This document shows, piece after piece, positions 1 to 9,153 of a stretch of 64,000 nt of DNA (position 1 is its first letter; each line of letters begins with the position of its first letter). This stretch comes from Bryobacter sp. (lineage in GTDB: Bacteria > Acidobacteriota > Terriglobia > Bryobacterales > Bryobacteraceae). A model generated the notes under the pieces. That model was given only the letters and a program-made list of their open reading frames with translations, was not told where the DNA came from and did no database searches. A program made the translations under genes and the position numbers. The stretch spans positions 1-64,000 of the forward strand of contig JALHNI010000012.1 of assembly GCA_022843605.1 (NCBI GenBank). Direction: 5' to 3'.

Positions 1-98
1 ACCCGCGATTCGAAAATCTCTTCGAAAGTCCACCTGAAATTCGCTGGGCTACTTATCCTCTGTTTGTGATCGCAACGCATACACAGGAGGTAAGCTTC

Positions 99-146
99 AT
101 GGGCGTCCCCCCCCCCCCCCTTGATCCCCCCCCGTTTGGCTTCTAG
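99..146 (+). CDS. Possible proline-rich leader peptide (15 aa)
   Basis: A perfect AGGAGG sits at 85-90, eight bases before an ATG at 99. The short frame reads MGVPPPPLDPPPFGF and then stops at TAG 144-146. A run of 14 C (107-120) and another of 8 C (126-133) encode the proline stretches. Hairpins follow at 135-151 and about 157-171, and a terminator-like hairpin lies at 192-223. The arrangement resembles a leader peptide with an attenuator in which polyproline stalling would matter, but this is inference. The homopolymers could also be phase-variable or contain sequencing errors. No homologue is recognised. Confidence 0.3.
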   Translation: MGVPPPPLDPPPFGF

Positions 147-191
147 CCAAAGGGCCCGCTGCTACGCAGCGCATTCATCTTGCAATAGATT

Positions 192-223
192 AAGCACCCG
201 GCGTACCATAGCGCCGGGTGTTT
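192..223 (+). terminator. Terminator-like hairpin (possible attenuator)
   Basis: CACCCGGCG (195-203) pairs perfectly with CGCCGGGTG (212-220) around an 8-base loop, and flanking AA/TT pairs extend the stem into a short T run. It ends exactly where the 235-codon membrane protein frame begins with GTG. It could therefore terminate leader transcription ahead of that gene. Confidence 0.5.
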
Positions 224-925
224 ATCGTTTCCGGTCTCGCTGTGGTGCTCGAGTATGCCGTCGTCTGGCATCTTTGGAGAACGCGGCTCTTGCCGCTGTT
301 TCCCTTTTTAGCGGCTCACTTGATGGCAATCGCCACCTGGAATCTGGTTTTCACCTCCCCGCCTGCCGATCCTAAGGTCTATGCGTGGGCTTGGGGAGTG
401 GGGTCGGTGATCACCATCTGCTCGCTGGTTGCCGCGTTCCTGGAAACCGTATCGCGATCCTTGGAACACTATCCCGGCATCAGTTCGCGCGTCGTGTGGG
501 GCGCGTGCGGAGTGATTGCCGCGATCTCCGCGGTCCTGGGGGCGCTGGAGCCGGTTTACGATATCGTGCGGGTGCTGCTGGTGGTGCAACGGGTGTCAGG
601 CGTGGCAGTAGCGGTTGGCGCTATCGGACTGGCGCTGGCGCTAAATTACCTGGATCCGCGTCGCCGGCCGAATGTAATTCGCCATGAGCGCATCATGGCC
701 TCCATGGCGGCCACTACGGCACTTTCGGCCTGGATGAGCAACCACGACCATTCGGACTTCGCATCTTGGCTGCTGCAAGCAGGGAATTTGGTCTTTCCCT
801 CACTATGGATTTTGGCATTGCAGCCGGCAGGCGAAGCCGACCCTCGTCCGCCGTCCGATGCGACGGGTTTAAGGCAAGCGCAAGCGGCCAGGGAGCAATT
901 GCGGGAATACTACGAAGGGGATTGA
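218..925 (+). CDS. Unknown integral membrane protein
   Basis: The product is up to 235 aa with about six hydrophobic segments (roughly residues 1-20, 24-45, 58-78, 90-110, 118-140 and 175-200), then a charged hydrophilic C-terminal tail ending in AREQLREYYEGD. It is expected in the cytoplasmic membrane. No family is recognised. The start is doubtful: the GTG at 218 lies inside a terminator-like stem, and a second GTG at 242 is in frame. It stands alone, with about 530 non-coding bases behind it. Confidence 0.65.
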   Translation: MFIVSGLAVVLEYAVVWHLWRTRLLPLFPFLAAHLMAIATWNLVFTSPPADPKVYAWAWGVGSVITICSLVAAFLETVSRSLEHYPGISSRVVWGACGVIAAISAVLGALEPVYDIVRVLLVVQRVSGVAVAVGAIGLALALNYLDPRRRPNVIRHERIMASMAATTALSAWMSNHDHSDFASWLLQAGNLVFPSLWILALQPAGEADPRPPSDATGLRQAQAAREQLREYYEGD

Positions 926-1455
926 AGCAGTTGCAGGGCCGAGAGCGAACGATCGGCACCCTTCCAGAGAGCCGGAAAATGGCGAGCGCCACGCAACCGG
1001 ACTTTTACCGCAATTGCGTACCAATGTACCTGTGCGATCTCCTTCAAATTCCACTGCTGAGCGGTACGGCAACCGTCCATATAGCCGGTGACCACCTGGT
1101 CCAGATGGCTATTTAAGAGCGAAGACCACCAGCTCAATTCGTTGGACTGGTGCCCGGCGAGAGCTCGCGAGATGCCCGCATGGCAGTTGCCCAGAGTGGC
1201 GGGAGCCTCATGGGTGTTGCCCCACAGGAATGATTGGGGAAGCGGTCCAGCAGATTGCGACAAGCGGAAGACCCGTGGCTGCGGCGACGGCGGCAACAAG
1301 TCCTGGGGTAATCCCTGATTATTCGTCGGCATTTAATCCATATTGTATGCCTTTCCGGGACGGCGCGTGTAGCGGGGCCCTAGATCGGCTAGAATCACGA
1401 GAACCGATTTCGCCCGTTCCCCGTCGATGCCGGGTTCACCCGTAAAGGAACTCCC
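926..1455. other. Gap with no convincing gene
   Basis: A - strand frame (910-1332, 140 codons) reads as fairly ordinary protein, with stretches such as NELSWWSSLLNSHLDQVV, but it matches no family I know and overlaps the preceding gene. It could be a decayed gene. The last 100 bases should hold the promoter and AAAGGA ribosome site of the acylase gene. Confidence 0.4.
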
Positions 1456-3582
1456 ATGCGCAAACTATGGCTCGTGATGACAATGGCCGCTTCCCTGCAG
1501 GCAGCGGGCAAGACTGAGATTTTGTGGGATCGCTACGGAATCCCCCACATCTTTGCCGATTCGCTGGAGCAGATGTTCTATGCACATGGCTGGGCCCAGA
1601 TGCAGAATCAGGCCGATTTGCTGCTCCGGCTTTATGGGGAATCCCGCGGCCGAGCCTCAGAGTATTGGGGCGCGCAAGTCGCCGGGCGCGACAATCTCGC
1701 GCTTGACCGATGGGTGCACCTCAACGGCGTTCCCGACCGGGCCGTCGAATGGCACAAGGCGCAGGACCCAAAGTTTCGCGGCTATCTGGACGCATTTGCG
1801 CGTGGCATTAATGCCTTCGCCAAGGCGCATCCGGAGCACACCAGCCCGCAGTACCGTCAGGTGTTGCCGGTGAGCGGCGTCGATGTGGTGGGGCACACGT
1901 TGCGGGCCGTCCACTACATGTACATGGGAAGCCAGAACCGTCTGCGTACGGAGGCAGCGCCGCTGTTGCCGAAGAAGATGCTGGCGGGGATGCCCGCAGG
2001 GATGGTAGAGCCAGTCGCCGATGCGGGCTCAAACACCTGGGCGGTGGGCCCGTCGCGGTCAGCAAGCGGCAAGCCCTTGCTCATCATCAACCCGCACCTG
2101 CTTTGGGACGACTTCTACAGCTATATGGAGGTGCATTTGGTAGGCCCCGGCTACGACCTGTACGGCGCACCCCAGATCGGATTCCCGGTGCCAGTAATCG
2201 GGTTCAACCGTGAAACCGGATGGGGCCGCACGGTGAACACGATCGACACGGTTGATTTCTATCGGCTCACGCAGCGCGAAGGCAAATACGAGTATGACGG
2301 GCAGTTGCGCGAGTACGAGCGGTCCACGAAGCGGTTCAAGGTGCGCGGAGCGAACGGCGCGATGCGCGAGGAGAAAGTAGAGGTGCGGCGCAGCGTTCAT
2401 GGTCCGGTGGTGCTGGATGAACAGGGCGTCACCCTGGCCATGCGAGTGGCGGGAATTGACCGGCCCAAGATGTTGGAACAGTGGTTCCGAATGGGAGGCG
2501 CCCGCACGTTAGGCGAGTTTGAACGGGCACTTCGCATGCAAGCGATCCCGATGTGGCACGCCAATTATGCGGATAAAGACGGGCACATTTTGTTGGTTTT
2601 CAACGGCCTGGTGCCGCGGCGACCGTCAGGCACGTATGCCGATTGGGCCAAGGTGGTGCCAGGAAACACGTCGAAGACCCTATGGACCGACTACCTGAAC
2701 TACGATGAGTTGCCCAAGTCGCTCGACCCTGCGAGTGGCTTCAATCAGAACGCCAATGAACCGCCGTGGCAGTTCACCACCCCGCCGCTGGATCCGGCGA
2801 AATATGCGCCGTTTGTGGCACCGGGCAATGGCCGGCTTCAGTCATTCCGCACGAAGCGGTCACTGCGAATGGTCTCTGAGGATCCGTCGATCACTTACGA
2901 CGAGTTGCTGGCCTACAAGCATTCCACACGCATGGAACTGGCGGATGCGGTTCTGCCGGAGTTGATTGCGGCGGCGCGCAGCAGTCCGGATGCGTTGACG
3001 ATTGAAGCGGCGAAGGTGCTGGAACAATGGGACCGGCAAACCGAAGCGGCCAGCAAAGGCGCAGTGCTCTTCCAGATGTTTGCCGACCGTTATTTTAGCG
3101 GCGGCGACATGATCGAGACGCAGTTGCGCGTGAAGTACGATCCAGCCCGTCCACTCGATTCGGCTTACGGGATCGCAGACCCGAAGGCCGCGCTATCCGC
3201 GTTGGGCGCGGCGGCGGTGGATTGCAATCGCACCTATGGGCGACTTGATGTCCCGTGGGGCGAGGTGTATCGTTTTGCGCGTGGTAAGAGCGATCTTCCG
3301 GGCAACGGAGCGCACGGGCGCATGGGCGTGTTCCGCACGATGCAGTTTGGCCGAAAGAACGGTAATCGCTATTACCCGGTGCACGGCGAGACCTTTGTCT
3401 GCGCCATTGAGTTCAGCACGCCGCAACGCGCGAACTGTGCGCTCGGCTACGGGAATGCCAGCCAGCCGGGATCGGCACACATTGAGGACCAACTACCGTT
3501 GATGCGCGACAAGGCACTGCATCCGGTATGGCGGGAGAAGGCGGAAATCGAAAAGAATCTCGAGAGGCGGGAAACTCTTTAG
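1456..3582 (+). CDS. Penicillin acylase family N-terminal nucleophile hydrolase
   Basis: This 708-aa protein belongs to the S45/penicillin acylase family, which is made as a precursor and cut to expose an N-terminal Ser nucleophile. The nucleophile is probably Ser192 in the motif DAGSNTWAVGPS. The segment before it matches the alpha chain (WDRYGIPHIFA, then AHGWAQMQNQADLLLRLYG) and the rest the beta chain (LLIINPHLLWDDF, GFNRETGWGRTVN, HGPVV). An N-terminal hydrophobic stretch ending ASLQAAG suggests export to the periplasm. Family members cleave amides such as beta-lactams, acyl-homoserine lactones or aculeacin-type lipopeptides, and the substrate cannot be read here. The ATG has AAAGGA in front. 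The 3' end overlaps the convergent NagA-like gene by 4 bp. Confidence 0.9.
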   Translation: MRKLWLVMTMAASLQAAGKTEILWDRYGIPHIFADSLEQMFYAHGWAQMQNQADLLLRLYGESRGRASEYWGAQVAGRDNLALDRWVHLNGVPDRAVEWHKAQDPKFRGYLDAFARGINAFAKAHPEHTSPQYRQVLPVSGVDVVGHTLRAVHYMYMGSQNRLRTEAAPLLPKKMLAGMPAGMVEPVADAGSNTWAVGPSRSASGKPLLIINPHLLWDDFYSYMEVHLVGPGYDLYGAPQIGFPVPVIGFNRETGWGRTVNTIDTVDFYRLTQREGKYEYDGQLREYERSTKRFKVRGANGAMREEKVEVRRSVHGPVVLDEQGVTLAMRVAGIDRPKMLEQWFRMGGARTLGEFERALRMQAIPMWHANYADKDGHILLVFNGLVPRRPSGTYADWAKVVPGNTSKTLWTDYLNYDELPKSLDPASGFNQNANEPPWQFTTPPLDPAKYAPFVAPGNGRLQSFRTKRSLRMVSEDPSITYDELLAYKHSTRMELADAVLPELIAAARSSPDALTIEAAKVLEQWDRQTEAASKGAVLFQMFADRYFSGGDMIETQLRVKYDPARPLDSAYGIADPKAALSALGAAAVDCNRTYGRLDVPWGEVYRFARGKSDLPGNGAHGRMGVFRTMQFGRKNGNRYYPVHGETFVCAIEFSTPQRANCALGYGNASQPGSAHIEDQLPLMRDKALHPVWREKAEIEKNLERRETL

Positions 3583-4772
3583 ACGGCTTCGGTGCCCTGC
3601 ACGAAAACGCGCCGCGGGTTGAGCCGGGCGTCAAGAATAAGAAGGTCGGCCCGCTTGCCGGCCTCCAGGCTGCCGACGTCATGCGAAATGCCGGCGCGCT
3701 CGGCGGGCGTGAGGCTGGCCATGCGCACGACGTCTTCCAGCGGTGCGCCGGTGAGTTGACGCATCTTCTTCACCATGGTGCTGAGTGCAACCACGGAACT
3801 GGCCAGGCCTTGGCCAGGAACGAAACCGACACGGCCATTGCTCTCAAACCAACTGCCGTCTTCAATCGGGCCGAACCGGTAGCGCCCTGCGGGCATGCCC
3901 AACGCACGATTGGCATCGGTAACCAAGCAAAGGCGCCGCGGCCCCTTCATCCGATAAGCGAACTCAAGCAGTTCCTTAGAGAGGTGCTCGCCGTCCGCAA
4001 TCACCTCCGTGCTCATTTCCGGATTTGCCAGAACGAACTCGGCCATGCTGGCTTGCATCGGCGTGCCGAGGCGCGTGCGCAGCGATGGCACCGAGCTCAT
4101 CGCGCACCAGAAGTGGTCGACATGACGCATGCCGGACCGGTAGGCCCGCTCCATTTCGGCCCAGGACGCGTTGGAGTGACCGCAGGTAATGAGGCAATTG
4201 TGGCGGCGGGCAGCGCGATAGAAGGCCTCGGCCCCTGGCAACTCCGCGGCGCAAGTGGCAATCCTGACGATGCCCTGGCGAAAGTAAGCAGCATATTCCG
4301 CCGGCAAGGGAGAGCGGCGGCCATCGAGGGCATGACAGCCCACTTTGTCCTCGGCAAAGTAGGGCCCATAGAGATGTACGCCGGCAAGGAAGGCGCCGGC
4401 GGCGGGAGTCCAATGACGTTGCACTTCCAGGCAGGCATGAAGCATGCGCATCACCTGGGCGGGCGAACCGGTGGTGGTGGTGGGGAAGATGGTGGTAGTG
4501 CCGAGGCGGAGGTGGGCGCGATTAACGATCCTGACGGCCTCGGCTGTCCCGTCCATATAGTCACTGCCGGCGGCTCCGTGGACATGCAGATCAATCAAGC
4601 CGGGCGCGATCCAGCCGGAGCCGGCCTCGACGATCCTCGCTTCCCGAGGGACGCGCGACCCGCGCCGAACGGCCTCAATGCGGTCTCCACGACAGATCAC
4701 GACGCCTGACGCGACCACCTCAGTCGGCAGAATGACTCTTCCTCGAAAAGCCGTAATGGGGAATCCGCTCAA
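3579..4772 (-). CDS. nagA: N-acetylglucosamine-6-phosphate deacetylase-like amidohydrolase
   Basis: This 397-aa amidohydrolase has the NagA layout. It has an N-terminal beta-sandwich piece, metal-site motif DLHVHG (His63, His65), GHSNA (His199), HVDHFWCAMS (His217/220) and the catalytic Asp in VTDANRA (Asp286), and a C-terminal strand with AGKRADLLILD. NagA removes acetate from GlcNAc-6-P in amino-sugar catabolism in the cytoplasm. One thing is odd: the usual HLEGP motif, whose Glu binds the metal, reads HLYGP here (Tyr135). The function may therefore differ from classical NagA, or the metal site may be rearranged. It is convergent with the acylase gene and divergent from the UnbV gene. Confidence 0.85.
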   Translation of the reverse strand: MSGFPITAFRGRVILPTEVVASGVVICRGDRIEAVRRGSRVPREARIVEAGSGWIAPGLIDLHVHGAAGSDYMDGTAEAVRIVNRAHLRLGTTTIFPTTTTGSPAQVMRMLHACLEVQRHWTPAAGAFLAGVHLYGPYFAEDKVGCHALDGRRSPLPAEYAAYFRQGIVRIATCAAELPGAEAFYRAARRHNCLITCGHSNASWAEMERAYRSGMRHVDHFWCAMSSVPSLRTRLGTPMQASMAEFVLANPEMSTEVIADGEHLSKELLEFAYRMKGPRRLCLVTDANRALGMPAGRYRFGPIEDGSWFESNGRVGFVPGQGLASSVVALSTMVKKMRQLTGAPLEDVVRMASLTPAERAGISHDVGSLEAGKRADLLILDARLNPRRVFVQGTEAV

Positions 4773-4838
4773 CGCTTCGCACCTCCGTTCTCGAGTGTAG
4801 CCACAGATGTGGCAGCAGACTGATATGATGCAGGAGAA

Positions 4839-6488
4839 GTGCGATATTTCCTGGCGTTTTTTGGATTGCTGGCCAGTAGCGCTTCCCCACCCCCGGCATT
4901 CATCGATGCCACCGCCACTTCCGGAATTGGCTTCTCATTTTCCGCCAGCAAGACTCCCGCAAAGTACCTGATTGAAGCGATGGGCGGTGGCGTCGCGATG
5001 CTCGACGCGGATGGCGACGGCCGGCTCGACCTCTTTTTTGTCAATGGCGCCGCACTTCGCAATGGCATGACGGCCGCCGACGCACCGGACAAGAGTGAGG
5101 CACGCTACTGGAACCGGCTCTATCGCAACCAGGGAGATGGCAGCTTTGAGGACATCACCGAAAAGGCCGGCTTGCGCGGCAAAGGCTACGGGCAGGGCGT
5201 CGCAGTGGGCGATTGCGACAACGACGGCAAGGCCGACCTGTTCGTCACCAACCTGGGCGCGAATCTGCTGTATCGCAACCAGGGCGGCGGCATTTTTGCA
5301 GACATCACGGCGAAGGCCGGGGTAACAGGAAGCGGATGGTCCACCAGCGCGGGCTTTATCGACTTCGATCGAGATGGCCTGCTGGACCTGTTTGTCGCCC
5401 GGTACCTCGATTGGGACTTCGCCAAGAATAAGCATTGCGGCGGCGAGGGCGAGTTGCGCGCTTACTGCCACCCCAACGAATTCAAGCCGGCGACGCATGT
5501 GCTTTATCGCAACCTGGGCGGGTGCCGCTTTGAGGACGTTAGCGCAAAGGCGGGTCTGCTTAAGTCGCCCGGCAAGGGACTGGGCGTGGCGTTCGACGAT
5601 GTGGATCGCGATGGCTGGCCGGATATCTTCGTGGCGAATGACAGCTTCCCCCAGCAGCTCTTTCGCAACCAGCACGACGGAACCTTCGAGGAGATAGCCC
5701 TGACTTCGGGCGTCGCCTACGATGATGACGGCAAAGTCTTCGCGGGCATGGGCATCGGCGTTGCCGACTACGACAACGACGGCTGGCCGGACCTGTTCGT
5801 GAATGCCCTGGCCAATCAGGGCTATGCGCTCTTTCGCAACGCCAAAGGGCTCTTCGACTACGTATCCGCGTCAACGGGACTGGCCACCATCAGCAAGCTG
5901 CACTCGGGCTGGGGCGCGCGATTCCTGGATTTCGACAATGACGGCTGGAAGGATATCTTCGTGGCGCAGGGCCATGTGATGGACAACATCGAGATGACGC
6001 AGCCAGGAATCCTCTATCTCGAAACGCCACTGCTGCTGCGCAATGTGAACGGCAAGCTGGTGGATGTATCGACCGAAGCGGGCGCACCGTTTGCGAAGGC
6101 GATGGCCGGACGGGGCGCGGCATTCGGCGACCTGAATAACGACGGTGCCTTGGATGTGGTGGTGTCGGCGAATGACGGCAAGCCCCGCATTTTTCAGAAC
6201 GCACGCAGTGACCGGGGCTGGCTGATCGTCGACACGGTGGGCACGAAAAGCAACCGCGACGGCATCGGCGCGTCGATCCGGATTGTGGGTGCATCCGGCC
6301 GCGAGCAATTTGGCTTCGTTTCGACGGCGGGTAGCTATCTCGCGGCACACGACAAGCGCGTCCACTTTGGGCTGGGCAGTGACCGGACGGTGAAACTGAT
6401 GGAGGTTCGGTGGCCAAGCGGTCAGGTGCAGACGTGGAAGGACGTGGCCGCGAATCAGATCTTCATCGCGAAGGAGACGGCCCCGTGA
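4839..6488 (+). CDS. FG-GAP repeat protein with C-terminal ASPIC/UnbV domain
   Basis: This 549-aa CRTAC1-like protein has at least seven Ca-binding FG-GAP/VCBS repeats with DxDxDGxxDLF signatures (for example DADGDGRLDLFFVNG, DCDNDGKADLFVTN, DYDNDGWPDLFVNA). A C-terminal ASPIC/UnbV domain (about residues 460-545) has the signature VRWPSGQVQTW. These repeats fold as an extracellular beta-propeller. A short hydrophobic N-terminus suggests secretion. The only in-frame start is GTG 4839, with AGGAG unusually close (2 bases). The TPR gene starts within its stop codon, so the two are probably translated together. Such pairs are common in acidobacteria, but no reaction is known. Confidence 0.88.
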   Translation: MRYFLAFFGLLASSASPPPAFIDATATSGIGFSFSASKTPAKYLIEAMGGGVAMLDADGDGRLDLFFVNGAALRNGMTAADAPDKSEARYWNRLYRNQGDGSFEDITEKAGLRGKGYGQGVAVGDCDNDGKADLFVTNLGANLLYRNQGGGIFADITAKAGVTGSGWSTSAGFIDFDRDGLLDLFVARYLDWDFAKNKHCGGEGELRAYCHPNEFKPATHVLYRNLGGCRFEDVSAKAGLLKSPGKGLGVAFDDVDRDGWPDIFVANDSFPQQLFRNQHDGTFEEIALTSGVAYDDDGKVFAGMGIGVADYDNDGWPDLFVNALANQGYALFRNAKGLFDYVSASTGLATISKLHSGWGARFLDFDNDGWKDIFVAQGHVMDNIEMTQPGILYLETPLLLRNVNGKLVDVSTEAGAPFAKAMAGRGAAFGDLNNDGALDVVVSANDGKPRIFQNARSDRGWLIVDTVGTKSNRDGIGASIRIVGASGREQFGFVSTAGSYLAAHDKRVHFGLGSDRTVKLMEVRWPSGQVQTWKDVAANQIFIAKETAP

Positions 6489-7783
6489 TCTGGCTGTTTC
6501 TGTTGTTGGCGCAAGACCCTAAGGCCGCCTTCGACCGTGGCGACTATGCCACGGCCGTCCGCCTTTTCGAAGCCGCCAATCAGCGGAAGCCGGAGTGTAC
6601 GAACTCGCTCTATATTGGGCTGGCCCGTTACCGCTTGAAACAAACGAACGAAGCCCTCATCGCCTTTCGCGCCGCGCTCCAGTGCGATGCAAAGCTGGTA
6701 GCGGCGCACTTGGCGTTGGGAGATGCCTATGAAGCGCGCGGCAACGATAGCGAGTCGCTATCCGCTTACCTGCAGGTGCTCACTCTGGAGCCGAAGAACC
6801 CGGCGGCCCTGCGAGCGGCATCGAACCTCTATTTGAAGGCGGGCCTGCACGTAAAGGCGCGCCCCTTGTTGGAGACGTTGGCATCGCTGGCACCGCGCCC
6901 CGACGCGCACGCCGACCTGGGCGCGGTGCACGCAGCCAGTGGCGACCAGGCATTAGCCGCGGAGCAGTTTCGCGAGGCCCTCAAGCTGGACCCGAAGTAC
7001 TTCCCCGCGCTAACGGGCCTGGGCAATCTGCTGGCACGGGCCGGCGACCACCAGACGGCGGTTCCGCTGCTGCGTCAAGCGGCGGCGGTGCGGCCGAAGG
7101 CCTGGGAGGCGCGCTTCCTGCTCGGTTCCGCGATGAACCGGCTGGATCAGTTTGCCGAGGCGAGGACGGAACTGGAATTGGCAACGCAATTGGGAGGGGC
7201 AAACGAACCGCAGGTGTACTATCAGTTGGCGCGCGCCTGGGGCGGATTGGGCAAGGCCGCCGAGCGGCGAGCGGCGCTGGCGCGGTTCTCCGAGCTGACG
7301 AAGAAAGAGAAGGAGAGTGCCGAGTTGCAGAAGCAGGCGGCACGGCTAATCGATGAGGCGCGAGCGCTCTTGCAATCGGGCGACCTGGCCCAGGCGGCGC
7401 AACGCTTAGAACAAGCGCGCGAGGCGCGGCCCGGCGATGCGACTCTGCTTTTCCGGTTAGCCGGCTTGAACTTTGATCTGCAACGCTTCGACGTAGCGCG
7501 CGAATATGCGCAGGCGGCGATCAGCATCAGCCCGGCAACATGGCTCTATCACTATCTGCTGGGCTTGGTGGAGAAGGGGGCCAATCGGTTGAACGACGCG
7601 CGAATCAGCCTGGAGACAGCGGTACAGCTAAATGCAGCGGAGGCGCCGGTGTTCAATGCTCTAGGAGAGGTGACGCTGGCTTTGGGAGACCGAGCAGCAG
7701 CCCTTCGACACTTCGAGAAGGCTTGCGCCCTGGCCCCGGCGGAAGCCGCCTTCCGGCAGAACCTGGAAGCGGCTAAGCAATAA
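6485..7783 (+). CDS. TPR-repeat protein
   Basis: This 432-aa protein consists almost entirely of tetratricopeptide repeats (A..LG..Y...G....A...F..AL.L.P pattern repeated about ten times) after a short hydrophobic N-terminus (VIWLFLLLAQ). The chosen start is GTG 6485, which forms a GTGA overlap with the stop of the UnbV gene. The open frame extends 25 codons further upstream but only over UnbV coding sequence. It probably acts as a scaffold or partner for the upstream FG-GAP protein outside the cytoplasm. Its last 11 bp overlap the convergent DUF1501 gene. Confidence 0.88.
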   Translation: MIWLFLLLAQDPKAAFDRGDYATAVRLFEAANQRKPECTNSLYIGLARYRLKQTNEALIAFRAALQCDAKLVAAHLALGDAYEARGNDSESLSAYLQVLTLEPKNPAALRAASNLYLKAGLHVKARPLLETLASLAPRPDAHADLGAVHAASGDQALAAEQFREALKLDPKYFPALTGLGNLLARAGDHQTAVPLLRQAAAVRPKAWEARFLLGSAMNRLDQFAEARTELELATQLGGANEPQVYYQLARAWGGLGKAAERRAALARFSELTKKEKESAELQKQAARLIDEARALLQSGDLAQAAQRLEQAREARPGDATLLFRLAGLNFDLQRFDVAREYAQAAISISPATWLYHYLLGLVEKGANRLNDARISLETAVQLNAAEAPVFNALGEVTLALGDRAAALRHFEKACALAPAEAAFRQNLEAAKQ

Positions 7784-9149
7784 TCTGTTCAATGGGGCCG
7801 TGTCCCTCTTCCACTAAGTGAAAGAGCCGGCCAAGCGCGCGGAAGGACATCTTCTTATGGTCCAGCCCCAGCTGCTTGAGGATCGTCGCATGCAGGTCAC
7901 TGTAGTAGTGCGGATTCTCCACGGCCCGGTATCCATACTCGTCGGTGGCGCCGTGGACGGTACCGCCCTTGATGCCGCCACCGGCCAGCCAGGACGAATA
8001 ACCCTTGGGATTGTGATCGCGTCCGGTGGTGTTCTGTGACCACGGGCTGCGGCCAAATTCGCTCGTGAAGACCACCAAGGTGCGCTGCAGCATGCCGCGT
8101 TGCTTGAGGTCCTGAATCAGGCCGGCGATGGGCTTGTCGACGGCGCGGCAGAGCGGCTCATGGGTCTTCATGTCACCGTGGGCGTCCCAACTGCCATTGC
8201 CGCCACCGGCGTGACAGATCTGCACAAAACGCACGCCGTTCTCCACTAAGCGGCGCGCCATGAGTAACTGCTTGCCGAACTCATCGGTCGGCTTCTGGCC
8301 GACGCCGTAAAGATCGAGGACGTGTTGCGGTTCCTTGGAGAGGTCCACCACCTGCGGGGCGGTCAATTGCATGCGCGCGGCCAGCTCATAAGACTCCACG
8401 CGGGCGGCGATGTCGGTATTGAGGGCATGGTGCTCGCGGAACTCGCGATTCAGGCGGCCCAGCGTCTCCATTTGCTTATCGCGTTCGGCCGCGTTGCTGC
8501 TCTTCGGAGGATAGAGATTTGGGATGGGCGTCGCGCCGGCTTGAAACGGTGTGGCGGCGTAAGTGGCCCCCAGGTAACCGCCCGTTAGCTGCACCGGCGA
8601 GGATGGCCGCCCGACATTTACGTAAGTGGGCAAGTTCTTATTGCCAGAGCCCAAAGCATAGGAGACCCAACTACCGAACGATGGATTGTCGAACGCGCGG
8701 CCGCGGTGGCCGGTTTGGGTCTCAATGACGGCTGGAAAGTGGTTCCCTTCCTGGCACCACATCGAGCGAACGACGGCAATGTCGTCGACCACGCCGCCCA
8801 CATTCGGGAACCAGTCCGAGACCGGCGTGCCGGATTGGCCATAGTTTTTGAAGGTGCGCAAGCAAGGAATCACCGGCCGCTTCATCTCGGCGACGTTATC
8901 GCCGAAGCCGATCGCGTCAATCAATTTGCCGGCGTGTTTGTTGCCCTTCGGATCGAAGGTATCAATGTGGCTGACACCGCCGCACATGAACAGGAAGATG
9001 ACCGCATCAGCCTTCTTATCGCCCGGCAGCCGGGCGTCAAGTTTGCCGTCTTCGGCCCAGAGGGCGCCGACAGCGCCACCCAACAGGGCTCCAATCGACT
9101 GCTGAAAAATGTGCCGGCGAGAGATTTGTCCACAAGGGAAGGGAGTCAT
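7773..9149 (-). CDS. DUF1501 family protein (alkaline-phosphatase-like fold)
   Basis: The 458-aa product begins with a Tat-like signal (ISRRHIFQ followed by a Gly/Ala-rich hydrophobic stretch), so export in folded form is likely. Family signatures include FLFMCGGVSHIDTFDPKG, the metal-ligand-like VVFTSEFGRSP and HGDMKTHEPL. DUF1501 proteins resemble sulfatases and phosphatases, but the substrate is unknown. It lies 4 bp after the DUF1549/DUF1553 gene, the usual partner in Planctomycetes and Acidobacteria, so the two form an operon. Confidence 0.9.
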   Translation of the reverse strand: MTPFPCGQISRRHIFQQSIGALLGGAVGALWAEDGKLDARLPGDKKADAVIFLFMCGGVSHIDTFDPKGNKHAGKLIDAIGFGDNVAEMKRPVIPCLRTFKNYGQSGTPVSDWFPNVGGVVDDIAVVRSMWCQEGNHFPAVIETQTGHRGRAFDNPSFGSWVSYALGSGNKNLPTYVNVGRPSSPVQLTGGYLGATYAATPFQAGATPIPNLYPPKSSNAAERDKQMETLGRLNREFREHHALNTDIAARVESYELAARMQLTAPQVVDLSKEPQHVLDLYGVGQKPTDEFGKQLLMARRLVENGVRFVQICHAGGGNGSWDAHGDMKTHEPLCRAVDKPIAGLIQDLKQRGMLQRTLVVFTSEFGRSPWSQNTTGRDHNPKGYSSWLAGGGIKGGTVHGATDEYGYRAVENPHYYSDLHATILKQLGLDHKKMSFRALGRLFHLVEEGHGPIEQIIA

Positions 9150-9153
9150 ATGG

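Noticed and set aside
910-1332. 140-codon - strand frame in the left gap
   Set aside because: The sequence reads plausibly but no family, good start or ribosome site supports it, so it is only mentioned in the gap entry.
3528-4709. 393-codon + strand open frame opposite the NagA-like gene
   Set aside because: It is antisense to a gene with all amidohydrolase motifs and is low-complexity; treated as a shadow.
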